A stretch of DNA of 64,000 nt, taken from positions 124,001 through 188,000 of the forward strand of contig JASGJG010000003.1 in the NCBI GenBank assembly GCA_049840835.1, read 5' to 3'. Positions 7,891 to 15,572 of this stretch are shown one piece after another (positions within the stretch are counted from its first letter, which is position 1; the number at the start of each line of letters is the position of its first letter). The stretch comes from JANLTX01 sp049840835 (GTDB lineage Bacteria > Armatimonadota > Armatimonadia > Armatimonadales > Armatimonadaceae). Below the pieces are notes generated by a model that saw only the letters and a list, made by a program, of their open reading frames with translations, was not told where the DNA came from and did not search any database. The translations under genes and the position numbers were made by a program.

Positions 7891-8908
7891 GGCGTATATC
7901 GCGAAACTCGACGAATACATCCAGCTGGAAGCGGACACTTTCAAGGCTTACGTCGACAAGATTCGACCCTTCCTGAGTGCAGCGCGAGATCTCTCCATGG
8001 CGGTCATGGATACCACCAGCGTTCCTGGCATGATCCAGAAGACATTTACTCTGGATGACGCTACGGATGCGATCGAGGTGCGGGTCAAAACCACAACAAG
8101 CCGTACCAATCTCGACGCCCTGCAGAAGCGATTGGATCAGGTGACATGGGCGCCCCCAGCTCCGGCACCAGCCGCCGCTACCTCGTCTCCCCCAGCAACG
8201 TCGCAGGCGTCCGGCGAGGAGGACGACAAGCCGAAGGCAGGTGCTGCGGAAGGGACAGAGCCAGAGGAGGGTGGCGCGGGTGATCCTCCCAAGGAGATTG
8301 AAGAGACCACGGTCTATGCGGCTCGGGTGCACAAGCGCTTCGTGGTCGATTTCAGTACCGGTATCGCGCAATCCTGGCTGCGCGACCGCTCCTATAGCGT
8401 CGGCCCGCCAGCAGGGTACCCCGACACTACTCCACTGCGTGTCATTCGGGAAAATCCGGGAGGGGATGCCGTAAATCCGGGGACCGTGGTCTTCGCTCAC
8501 TTTTACCCCACCAGCCTCTTTCACACTCAGAAGAACTCCTTCTTGCCGCAGAGTATCGGGCTGTCCATGGGGCTTCCTCTGGGATCGAGTGGAGGAGCCT
8601 TTAATCGCCTCCTGATTGGGCCGACACTGGTCTGGGGTCGAAAAAATCGAATCATGCTCACTGTTGGCATGGACCTCAATAAGGTACAGCGACTCAGCGG
8701 TGGCGACGTGGTCGGGCAGCCCCCACTTCAGACCAGCGGACCCCAGACCAGCAAAGTCTACCGCCGTGGCGCCTTCGTAGCGCTATCGTTCGCGCTCAAC
8801 TTCGCGGGTGGCGGTGGCAATGGAAACGCTGCCACCCCGCCCAAAGAGCCAGCGCCTGCGGATCCATCTGCCGACCAGAAAGCCAAGTCTTCAGGAGACA
8901 AGTCATGA
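7850..8908 (+). CDS. C-terminal part of the same protein, helical region plus beta-barrel-like end
   Basis: This frame opens after a stop at 7823 and has only a TTG at 7850 as a start, with no ribosome binding site, which supports a frameshift from the preceding gene rather than an independent start. If one T of the TT at 7850-7851 is dropped, the helix reads on smoothly as LEALAAL then EKEIPPTG. The protein has a helical region (about 1-105), an acidic Pro/Ala linker (about 105-145) and a C-terminal half of alternating strands (IGLSMGLPLGSSGG, RLLIGPTLVWGRKNRIML, FVALSFALNFAGG) that looks like a short outer-membrane barrel with a disordered tail. Its stop overlaps the start of the next gene (ATGA), indicating coupled translation. 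Function unknown. Confidence 0.6.
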   Translation: MEKEIPPTGADAPEAYIAKLDEYIQLEADTFKAYVDKIRPFLSAARDLSMAVMDTTSVPGMIQKTFTLDDATDAIEVRVKTTTSRTNLDALQKRLDQVTWAPPAPAPAAATSSPPATSQASGEEDDKPKAGAAEGTEPEEGGAGDPPKEIEETTVYAARVHKRFVVDFSTGIAQSWLRDRSYSVGPPAGYPDTTPLRVIRENPGGDAVNPGTVVFAHFYPTSLFHTQKNSFLPQSIGLSMGLPLGSSGGAFNRLLIGPTLVWGRKNRIMLTVGMDLNKVQRLSGGDVVGQPPLQTSGPQTSKVYRRGAFVALSFALNFAGGGGNGNAATPPKEPAPADPSADQKAKSSGDKS

Positions 8909-9819
8909 TTTCCCGCATAACATACGGCTTCGCTCTGTCTCCTGTTAGTGGAGCACGGCTTAGAGCACTTGTTATTCTTACTGGTTTGGGCGCCACACTC
9001 GCGATGAGCGGATGCGGTACGGATAGCGAGCCCAGTAGGCCACTGCAAGGACGCGCCTCGGTCCGTATCCTGCACGCACTGACGGGGGTCGCCGCAGGCG
9101 GAGTAACAGTCACGTTGGACAATGCTTCCGCACTGGCTGCTACCAATCTACCTCTTGGAGGCGTCACATCTTACCAGGCGATACCGCCTGGCACGCTGGC
9201 AGTGACTGTGGCGCCTTCGGGCGCGGACGCTCTGGTGAATCAGGGGGTTGCCGGACCTTTTGATGTTGCCCGTCGCTATACGGTCATCATCCGTGGGGAC
9301 GCTGGTCAGGCAGGCGGCTCGGCTGCCGGGCCTGGACTCAGCACCATACCAGATGAGTTTCCGGTGCTGACCAGCACACAAAGCGCGCTACGCATCGTCC
9401 ACCAGGCCACGGGGCTGGACTCTGTCGATCTTTACACGACGTCCACACCGCCCGCACCCACAGGTGCCGAAAAGAGTGTGCCTCTGGCCGGGGCGAGCAA
9501 TGTGAGCTATGGCAACGCATCGACCTATCAGATCGTTCCCAGCGGTTCCCTAAAGCTTGAGGTATACGACCACCTCACCGGCAAGGCTGTGCCTACGCGC
9601 TCCCTGGCGCGCGCCCCTCAGCTATACCTGAATCCGGGCATGGCCTACACGGTTCTGGTGCTGGGGAAGAAAGGGACTACTGAGGACAGTGTGGATGCCG
9701 TGGACGCCATGCTCCTGCCAGATGACGACCGGACGGACGCGACGAAGTACGCCACGGGCACACCTGCTCCAACTCCGGCGGCAACAACGGCTCCTGCGAG
9801 CACGACCGGCGATTCTTGA
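8905..9819 (+). CDS. DUF4397 lipoprotein
   Basis: The 304-residue protein starts with a signal peptide ending in the lipobox-like MSGC, so it is probably a lipid-anchored envelope protein. Two DUF4397 repeats follow: about 50-105 (starting ASVRILHALTG) and about 155-215 (starting ALRIVHQATGLDSVDLY). This family usually contains tandem immunoglobulin-like beta sandwiches that begin with a V/L-R-V/I-x-H-A motif, as here; its molecular role is unknown. The C-terminus is a low-complexity Pro/Thr/Ala tail. The start overlaps the previous stop by 4 bases, so it belongs to the same operon as the barrel-like protein. Confidence 0.85.
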   Translation: MISRITYGFALSPVSGARLRALVILTGLGATLAMSGCGTDSEPSRPLQGRASVRILHALTGVAAGGVTVTLDNASALAATNLPLGGVTSYQAIPPGTLAVTVAPSGADALVNQGVAGPFDVARRYTVIIRGDAGQAGGSAAGPGLSTIPDEFPVLTSTQSALRIVHQATGLDSVDLYTTSTPPAPTGAEKSVPLAGASNVSYGNASTYQIVPSGSLKLEVYDHLTGKAVPTRSLARAPQLYLNPGMAYTVLVLGKKGTTEDSVDAVDAMLLPDDDRTDATKYATGTPAPTPAATTAPASTTGDS

Positions 9820-9829
9820 TCGTCTAGGC

Positions 9830-9866
9830 GGGCGGGCGCTCTAAAAAGAAGAAGGACTGCCCGCCC
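9830..9866 (+). other. GC-rich hairpin between DUF4397 and DyP genes
   Basis: GGGCGGGC (9830-9837) pairs perfectly with GCCCGCCC (9859-9866) around a 21-base A/G-rich loop. It lies in the 70-base gap ahead of the peroxidase ribosome binding site (GAAAGGA at 9876-9882). It may be an attenuator or a weak terminator; no T-run follows. Confidence 0.4.
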
Positions 9867-9889
9867 AAATTCCATCGAAAGGACTCCTT

Positions 9890-11590
9890 ATGCCACTAGA
9901 TCTGAACACACTGCCGGGGCCGATAGACCCTACGGATCCTCAGTTTTTGCCGCTGCTGGCAAATCTCCAGGGCAACATTCTGAAATCCCATGGACGCAGC
10001 CGAACGGTCAACCTGTTTCTCCGATTCGCCGCAGGAAAAGAAAAAGAAGTCAAGCAATGGATCGGTGACTTTACCCGGCGTTATGTCACTTCCGCGCTAC
10101 GTCAGATGCAGGAGGCGCAGGAGTTCAAGGCAAACGGCCTGTCTGGGCGAGTCTTCGGCTCAATCTCGCTGAGCGCGGAAGGCTATAAGTACCTCGAGGT
10201 GGATATAACCACCTTCCGGGAAACCCAGATACCACACCCGCTCTTGACAACGCAGTGCTTCTTTCGCAGAGGAATGAAAGACGCCCAGAGCGAGCTGAGC
10301 GATCCCAACCCGGCGAACTGGGAGTTCAACCAGCCAGGCAACGATATTCATGCCGTCATCCTCCTGGCCGACGAGCAGAAGACCCGCCTGGACGATGTGG
10401 TCGACGGAATTATCCTCCCGGATCTAGCAAACCGCGCTATACTGGCAGGCTACCATCGAGAGAATGGACTTGCCCTCCGCGATGAGCGGAACCAGCCGCT
10501 GGAGCATTTCGGCTACCGAGATGGCGTGAGCCAGCCCCTCTTCTTCGTGCAGGACGTGGCGGAAGAAGCGGTCCGGTTCGGCATCTCTGAGTGGGACCCG
10601 TCTGCTCCACTCGCGCAGGTGCTGATAGCGGACCCGCTTACCGACAAGCCAGACAGCTACGGGTCGTACCTGGTGTTTCGGAAGCTCAAGCAGGATGTAG
10701 CCGGGTTTTTAAAGCAGGAAGATGCACTGGCGGTTGCTCTGGGGCTTGCTGGCACTCCGGCGGAAGAGCGCGCCGGAGCGCTGGTGGTAGGGCGCTTCGA
10801 GAACGGCATTCCGGTCACGGTGAACGGCTCGGCGCAGGGACAACAGTTCCGTGACTTCAATAACTTCAACTACCACAATGATCTCGCGGGAGCGCGCTGT
10901 CCGTTCCAGGGGCACATTCGCAAAACGAACCCGCGCGGAGATACGGCGCGGGTGCTCCTTCCGAATCTGCCGCCGCTTCCTCCCGGCGTTCCGCCACTGC
11001 CTGAAGAGACGATTGCGGAAACGGATGCGGTGGAGCGAGGGCGACGGATTGCGCGGCGCGGCATTACGTTCGGCCTGCGCACGACCAACAAGCGTGACTG
11101 TGACGGTAATCTGATTCCGGACCCGGCCACCAATGCACCCAAGGAGTTTACGGATGGTGACGGAGAGCTGGCAGAAACGACCATTGATTCCCAAAACAAT
11201 CTGGTGCCACCATTAATAGAGGAGGTTGGGTTACTCTTCCAATGCTACCAGGCCACGATACCAGATCAGTTCGGATTTATGCAGAAGGCTTGGGCGAATA
11301 ATCCGATTTTCGCCAAGCCGCCGAACACGGGTCTCGATCCGCTGATCGGTCAGCTACCTCCAAATGCCCCCAGCACCTTCCAGCATGACTGGCCTACAGA
11401 TTACGATAATCCCGCGAGCCCGAAAGTAGCGCTGGGGTTTGGTGGGTTTGTAGAAATGCTTGGAGGAGAGTTCTTCTTTACGCCCAGTGTTTCGTATCTG
11501 ATGCAGTTCGGCAAGTCTACAGTCGCGGAAGCGCAAGATAGAGCAGAGAACGACCTGCGTGCTGCTTTCCCCAGGAAGGCTAGCTCATAA
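9890..11590 (+). CDS. DyP-type heme peroxidase
   Basis: DyP peroxidases use a heme b cofactor to oxidise dyes, phenols or metals with hydrogen peroxide. The 566-residue protein has the diagnostic motif GYRDGVSQP at 208-216 with catalytic Asp211, the conserved GSYLVFRKLKQDV at 258-270, and CPFQGHIRKTNPRG at 337-350 carrying the proximal heme ligand His342 and distal Arg349. It is longer than the compact classes and resembles the larger C/D-type (V-type) enzymes. There is no signal peptide or Tat motif, so it should be cytoplasmic unless exported as cargo. A GAAAGGA ribosome binding site lies just upstream. A perfect stem follows the stop codon. Confidence 0.93.
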   Translation: MPLDLNTLPGPIDPTDPQFLPLLANLQGNILKSHGRSRTVNLFLRFAAGKEKEVKQWIGDFTRRYVTSALRQMQEAQEFKANGLSGRVFGSISLSAEGYKYLEVDITTFRETQIPHPLLTTQCFFRRGMKDAQSELSDPNPANWEFNQPGNDIHAVILLADEQKTRLDDVVDGIILPDLANRAILAGYHRENGLALRDERNQPLEHFGYRDGVSQPLFFVQDVAEEAVRFGISEWDPSAPLAQVLIADPLTDKPDSYGSYLVFRKLKQDVAGFLKQEDALAVALGLAGTPAEERAGALVVGRFENGIPVTVNGSAQGQQFRDFNNFNYHNDLAGARCPFQGHIRKTNPRGDTARVLLPNLPPLPPGVPPLPEETIAETDAVERGRRIARRGITFGLRTTNKRDCDGNLIPDPATNAPKEFTDGDGELAETTIDSQNNLVPPLIEEVGLLFQCYQATIPDQFGFMQKAWANNPIFAKPPNTGLDPLIGQLPPNAPSTFQHDWPTDYDNPASPKVALGFGGFVEMLGGEFFFTPSVSYLMQFGKSTVAEAQDRAENDLRAAFPRKASS

Positions 11591-11598
11591 ATAGTCCC

Positions 11599-11638
11599 CG
11601 CAGGACCGATCCAGCCTACTAGCCAGATCGGTCCTGCG
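11599..11638. terminator. Perfect 13-bp stem between convergent genes
   Basis: CGCAGGACCGATC (11599-11611) pairs exactly with GATCGGTCCTGCG (11626-11638) around a 14-base loop, directly after the peroxidase stop and ahead of the convergent epimerase-like gene. It most likely ends transcription from the peroxidase side. No strong T-run follows in either direction, so efficiency is uncertain. Confidence 0.6.
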
Positions 11639-11709
11639 TAGATTAGGCGAGTATATCGTTCTCCACACGACCAATGGATAAGAAGAGGAATCAGAGCTAC
11701 TTGATGTGA

Positions 11710-12729
11710 CTACTCAACTTTGGGGAGACTGCCTACAGACTTTCTCCACGCTTCGATAAGCCTGTCTTCATAGCCACCATCTCCACTCTCTTCGGTGACT
11801 CTGCCGTTTGCTTCCATCCAGGCGAGGGTGCGGGCTGTGCCTTCTTTTAGCGAGATGCTCTGACCAGGATAACCCAGGGCTTTGATCTTGGAGTTATCGA
11901 AGATAGAGGTCCAGGCGAAGATTTCTTTGAGTCCGCCGGACCAGGTGGGGGCAACTTCGCAGAGAATATCCGTGGGAATGTAGACCGGGTGGAACGTGCC
12001 ACCGACTACCTCGGCAACTTGTTCGTGGTAGGTGTTCCAGGTCATGTTGTTTTCGCCGGTGATGTTGTAGCACTCGCCGAAGCTGGCTTCCTTGCCCATG
12101 AGAGCTATGAAGCCCTCGGCCACATCGTCTACATGGCAACTGGCCCAGAGGTTGGTGCCATCACCGGGGACAATGACAGGTTTGTTCTTACGCAGGCGGT
12201 CAATGAATCGGCCCCAACCGTCCCACGGTCCCCAGGGGCGCAGGATACCACCGCCTTCGCCGTAGCTATGACTGGGGCGCAGAATCGTGGCGGGGAATTT
12301 GTTTTTTTCGAACTCTGCTAAGAGCCGCTGCTCGATAGCCGCTTTGTTCTTGCCATAACCCCCGATAGAGTGATACGGCTCGGTTTCTGGGGTAGGTATG
12401 GTCTCTGGGGGACCGGAGTACACGCAGACCGTGGAGCAGTGCATAAAGTGACCGCACTTGCCGGTGAAGGCGCGAATGTCGCTCTCGGCATCATCCGGCT
12501 GGAACGAGATCATGTCCACAACGACATCGTAGGTCTGCCCGTCGAACGCAGACTCGTAGGCGGCCCTGTCATGGCGATCGCCGACGATCACCGAGAGATT
12601 GGGGTGCTCCGGCAGGCGGCTGGCGCTCTTGCCACGATTGAAGCAGGTCACCTTCTCGCCACGCTCTAAAAGTTTTCGCGTGATGGCTGTGGATATAAGT
12701 CCGGTACCACCGATAAAAAGAATGTGCAT
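11710..12729 (-). CDS. NAD-dependent epimerase/dehydratase family protein (extended SDR)
   Basis: The ATG at 12729 is preferred because the Rossmann motif FIGGTGLIST starts within five residues of it; the open frame further upstream (to 12978) is unlike the family. The 339-residue protein has the dinucleotide-binding loop at the N-terminus, GDRHDR after the third strand, a Ser/Thr strand (HCSTVCVYS) and a YGKNK motif matching the YxxxK catalytic pair. The family acts on nucleotide-sugars or related substrates with NAD(P); the exact substrate cannot be told, and it also resembles CSP41-type SDRs. It is monocistronic, facing the peroxidase gene across a hairpin and diverging from the zinc-ribbon peptide gene. 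Confidence 0.85.
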   Translation of the reverse strand: MHILFIGGTGLISTAITRKLLERGEKVTCFNRGKSASRLPEHPNLSVIVGDRHDRAAYESAFDGQTYDVVVDMISFQPDDAESDIRAFTGKCGHFMHCSTVCVYSGPPETIPTPETEPYHSIGGYGKNKAAIEQRLLAEFEKNKFPATILRPSHSYGEGGGILRPWGPWDGWGRFIDRLRKNKPVIVPGDGTNLWASCHVDDVAEGFIALMGKEASFGECYNITGENNMTWNTYHEQVAEVVGGTFHPVYIPTDILCEVAPTWSGGLKEIFAWTSIFDNSKIKALGYPGQSISLKEGTARTLAWMEANGRVTEESGDGGYEDRLIEAWRKSVGSLPKVE

Positions 12730-12782
12730 AGAGCCGTATTCGGCGGGTATTGGCACGGTCCCTGCAATTAGGGGCGATTGTG

Positions 12783-13007
12783 ATGAGTATTGCAACGACG
12801 CGATGCGAGTGCGGACGACCAGCCGGATGGAATTTTGATGGTGAGTCGGTCTGTCGCTCGTGTTGGGAAGACCTTTCTTCGCTGGCAAGCGGTATGGCAA
12901 ATGTAGAAGCCCCACGACTCTTTCAATGGCTCGGATGGCTGGTAATGGGAAGCTGCGCGTTTTTCGGTATGGTGGCAATTTTCACAGAACTCTTGCCAAA
13001 GTTATAG
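12783..13007 (+). CDS. Small zinc-ribbon membrane peptide
   Basis: The start at 12783 gives a 74-residue protein with GGGG about 8 bases upstream; starts further upstream read into the divergent promoter region. Two cysteine pairs, CxC at 8-10 and CRSC at about 24-27, could bind one zinc ion. One transmembrane segment follows (WLGWLVMGSCAFFGMVAIF). No known family is recognised. It lies 16 bases ahead of the multi-HTH gene and is probably in the same operon. A small regulator-associated or envelope peptide is possible; there is no direct evidence of function. Confidence 0.6.
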   Translation: MSIATTRCECGRPAGWNFDGESVCRSCWEDLSSLASGMANVEAPRLFQWLGWLVMGSCAFFGMVAIFTELLPKL

Positions 13008-13023
13008 GGTACACTGTACATCC

Positions 13024-13863
13024 GTGATGAACACGGAAAAAAGGAAGCCTCTGACCACAGAGCAGAAGGCTGAGATCGCAGATCGCTATCAGGCAGGAGA
13101 ATCTCTTATTCCTCTGGGAAATGCATTCTCTGTTGCACCAACCACCATTCGACAGGTACTCAATGACCTGCAAGTTCCCCTGCGCCGGGTGGGGCGCCCC
13201 AGCAAAGACCCCGCGGTATCTGGTCGGCTTTCGCCGAACGGTATCCGAAGCTCGTCGCACTCTGCCGAACTGAAGCGCCGCCGCGAGGAGCGATTGGCTC
13301 AGCGTGAGGCGCGAGTGAGCAAGATTATCGCCAAGCGCAAAGCGGGCATGTCTCTGGAACAGATCGGCAAGGAGTGGGGGGTCTCGCGCGAGCGTATCCG
13401 GCAGCTCCTGAAAGGCACCGATGTGGAGTCGGTGCGCGTGAGCCGCCTGAACGATATCCCAGCGCAGGACCGCAAGCGCATGGAGCATCTCTGGGCAGAA
13501 GGCACCAGTGCCCGCGAGATCGCCGAGCTTTTCGAAATGCCCCTGCACCGGGTTCTGGCCGTGGTCCGCAAGGTGCCGCGCCAGGCTGTACTCTCCGATC
13601 AGAAGCAGCGTATCCTGCAGCTGTGGGATGAAGGCAAGAGCCTGACCGAGATCGCCCGGCTACTCACGCTGCCGTCGTATCGGACCGCGCAGGCAGTGGT
13701 GCATCGGCATCGCCGAATCCGCACCCGCGCCGAGACTGCTCAGCGTGATATGGAAGTGCGTATTCTGGCCGTGCGTGGGCTGACCAACAAAGAAATCGCC
13801 TCGCAGCTTGGCATGTCTCACGCCAACGTAGTGCGAATCCTCAACCGGGCTTACGCACAGTAA
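13024..13863 (+). CDS. Protein of five tandem helix-turn-helix units
   Basis: The 279-residue basic protein consists almost wholly of repeated HTH units, each of about 40 residues: about 10-55 (NAFSVAPTTIRQVL), 98-135 (IGKEWGVSRERIRQLL, like sigma-70 region 4), 147-185 (IAELFEMPLHRVLAVV), 190-230 (IARLLTLPSYRTAQAV) and 237-278 (IASQLGMSHANVVRIL). No ligand-binding or dimerisation domain is present. Such an array could contact a long stretch of DNA, or bridge sites, as a nucleoid-like or global regulator. GTG at 13024 or ATG at 13027 may be the start; there is no good ribosome binding site, but TACACT lies 8 bases upstream, consistent with a leaderless message. The following phosphatase gene begins right after the stop codon. 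Confidence 0.75.
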   Translation: MMNTEKRKPLTTEQKAEIADRYQAGESLIPLGNAFSVAPTTIRQVLNDLQVPLRRVGRPSKDPAVSGRLSPNGIRSSSHSAELKRRREERLAQREARVSKIIAKRKAGMSLEQIGKEWGVSRERIRQLLKGTDVESVRVSRLNDIPAQDRKRMEHLWAEGTSAREIAELFEMPLHRVLAVVRKVPRQAVLSDQKQRILQLWDEGKSLTEIARLLTLPSYRTAQAVVHRHRRIRTRAETAQRDMEVRILAVRGLTNKEIASQLGMSHANVVRILNRAYAQ

Positions 13864-14691
13864 GTGTCTGTCTCTCCCCTTCCTATGGACTACCACAGCC
13901 ACCACTGGCGCTGTGGGCATGCCACCGGGGAGCTTTTAGAGTATGCCGAAGCGGCGCAGGCAGCAGGTCTGCGTCGCTTCGGTATGTCTGATCATAATCC
14001 CGCCTGGTGGTCGTCTAGCGAGCACCCCTTTCCCGGCACGTACATGGCCCGCGCCGAGCTGCCCGCGTACTTAGACGAAACCAGGGCGCTTCAGAGCCTC
14101 TATAAGGACACACTGGAGCTCTCTGTGGGATTAGAAGTGGACTGGATAGAGGGGCGGGAAGACGATCTGGCCCGGTTTCTAGACAGCATTTCGCTGGACT
14201 ATGCCCTCGGCTCCGTACACTACTGCGGGGGGAAGTCCATCTTCGACCGTCGCCGCTGGGCTACCGACAACCCCGATGAGGTCTTCGCCGCTTACTATGC
14301 TTTAGTGGCTAAAGCGGCCTGCAGTGGCCTGTTCGACATTCTCTCTCACCTGACTGCTGTAGAAGCCTATGCGCCGCCGAACACCCGCAAGCGCGCCCAT
14401 AAGTACTACCCCGGAGTCGCTGATGCCGTGGCCGAAGGTGGCTGCCTGGTAGAGATAAATACCAGCGGGTACCGTAAGATGGGCGAAGACGAACCGTTTC
14501 CGAACCGAACGATGCTTCGCTTGTTGATAGAGCGGGGCGTGGGTCTGACCTTCGGGTCGGACTCACATACCCCACAGGAAGTCACCTTCGGCGCGGCGCG
14601 TGTGGCTGGCCTGCTAGAAGAGCTTGGTATTGCCACCGAAGTGCAACAAAAACAGGTCCGCAGGGGTCCTCTACTTCAATTTTGCCGATGA
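13864..14691 (+). CDS. PHP-domain histidinol-phosphatase-like protein
   Basis: The protein shows the PHP metal-binding motifs in order: DYHSHHWRCGHA at the N-terminus, GMSDH, GLEVDW, GSVHYC, SHL and FGSDSHTP. These match the HisK/HisJ-type monofunctional histidinol-phosphatase, which removes phosphate from L-histidinol phosphate in histidine synthesis using a metal cluster. Related PHP phosphoesterases with other substrates cannot be excluded, as no other his gene lies nearby. The GTG at 13864 directly follows the previous stop codon; the ATG at 13885 (MDYHSHH) is a credible alternative. Its stop overlaps the TerC start (ATGA), so expression is coupled in a 12.8-15.5 kb operon. Confidence 0.85.
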   Translation: MSVSPLPMDYHSHHWRCGHATGELLEYAEAAQAAGLRRFGMSDHNPAWWSSSEHPFPGTYMARAELPAYLDETRALQSLYKDTLELSVGLEVDWIEGREDDLARFLDSISLDYALGSVHYCGGKSIFDRRRWATDNPDEVFAAYYALVAKAACSGLFDILSHLTAVEAYAPPNTRKRAHKYYPGVADAVAEGGCLVEINTSGYRKMGEDEPFPNRTMLRLLIERGVGLTFGSDSHTPQEVTFGAARVAGLLEELGIATEVQQKQVRRGPLLQFCR

Positions 14692-15527
14692 ATGTTCTAC
14701 AAAACCTCACAAACTTTTCCTGGATGAGCCAGCCCGGCGCCTGGATCGGGCTCCTGACTCTCGTAGCGCTGGAGATTGTCCTCGGTATCGACAATATCGT
14801 CTTCATCTCCATCCTGTCGGGTAAGTTGCCCAAGGAAGAGCAGGAGCGAGGGCGCAAGACCGGTATGGTGCTGGCCATCATTCCCCGTATTGTGCTTCTG
14901 CTTATGATTCCGATAGTGCTGAGTTTCGAGCATGGAATTCTCCCGCTTCCGTTTCCAGATCCCGGTAAGCCGGGGCAGAACCTCTCTCTCTCGATTCAAG
15001 ACATCGTGGTGCTAGTCGGTGGATTGTTTCTAATCTACAAGGCTACCAAGGAAGTTCACCACAAACTAGAGGGTGTTGAGGAAGAGGAGCATGGAGCCGG
15101 TAAAACCGCCGCCTTCGCTGCGGTTATGGGGCAGATCATGGTCCTGAATATCGTGTTCTCTTTAGACTCGATTATTACGGCTATCGGTATGGTGCCCAAA
15201 GAGCAGGTGCTAGTCATGATTCTGGCGGTGCTTATCTCCAGCGGAATCATGGCGCTCACGGTAAACCCGGTCAGTCGGTTTGTAGAGAAGCACCCCACCG
15301 TGAAGATGCTCGCGCTCTCGTTCCTGCTGCTCATCGGTACTACCCTTCTGGGTGAGGCATTCCACTTCCATGTGCCCAAAGGTTATGTCTACTTCGCCAT
15401 GGGATTCTCGGTCTTTGTGGAGTTCCTCAACCTGCGGGCCACAGCCGGGAAAAAAGTACACTGCGTTGTGCTGAATGAGCAGCACTACTACGAAGAAGAA
15501 AGTAGTTCCGCTTCTACTAAAAACTAA
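14688..15527 (+). CDS. TerC family integral membrane protein
   Basis: The 279-residue protein has about seven membrane helices and the family motifs LEIVLGIDNIVFISIL near the N-terminus and VFSLDSIITAIGM near residue 160, whose acidic residues lie within the membrane. TerC proteins are linked to metal (often manganese) efflux to proteins secreted across the membrane and, in some operons, to tellurite resistance. The ATG at 14688 overlaps the previous stop as ATGA and is preferred to the TTG at 14682. No other ter genes are nearby, so a manganese or general metal homeostasis role is more likely than tellurite resistance. The gene ends at a perfect bidirectional terminator. Confidence 0.9.
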   Translation: MNVLQNLTNFSWMSQPGAWIGLLTLVALEIVLGIDNIVFISILSGKLPKEEQERGRKTGMVLAIIPRIVLLLMIPIVLSFEHGILPLPFPDPGKPGQNLSLSIQDIVVLVGGLFLIYKATKEVHHKLEGVEEEEHGAGKTAAFAAVMGQIMVLNIVFSLDSIITAIGMVPKEQVLVMILAVLISSGIMALTVNPVSRFVEKHPTVKMLALSFLLLIGTTLLGEAFHFHVPKGYVYFAMGFSVFVEFLNLRATAGKKVHCVVLNEQHYYEEESSSASTKN

Positions 15528-15528
15528 C

Positions 15529-15570
15529 AAAACATAGGGCCTCTGCAAAAGCAGAGGCCCTATGTTTTTA
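15529..15570. terminator. Bidirectional intrinsic terminator
   Basis: AACATAGGGCCTCTGC (15531-15546) pairs perfectly with GCAGAGGCCCTATGTT (15551-15566) around an AAAA loop, flanked by A's on the left and T's on the right. It serves the convergent TerC (plus) and redoxin (minus) genes. Confidence 0.93.
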
Positions 15571-15572
15571 TC

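Noticed and set aside
9890..11590. Encapsulin cargo role for the DyP peroxidase
   Set aside because: No encapsulin gene is adjacent and no clear C-terminal targeting peptide is recognised.
12730..12978. Upstream extension of the epimerase-like protein
   Set aside because: The Rossmann loop must be near the N-terminus, and the extension overlaps the divergent zinc-ribbon gene.
14688..15527. Tellurite resistance operon
   Set aside because: TerC family membership alone is not enough and no terA, terB, terD or terE is nearby.
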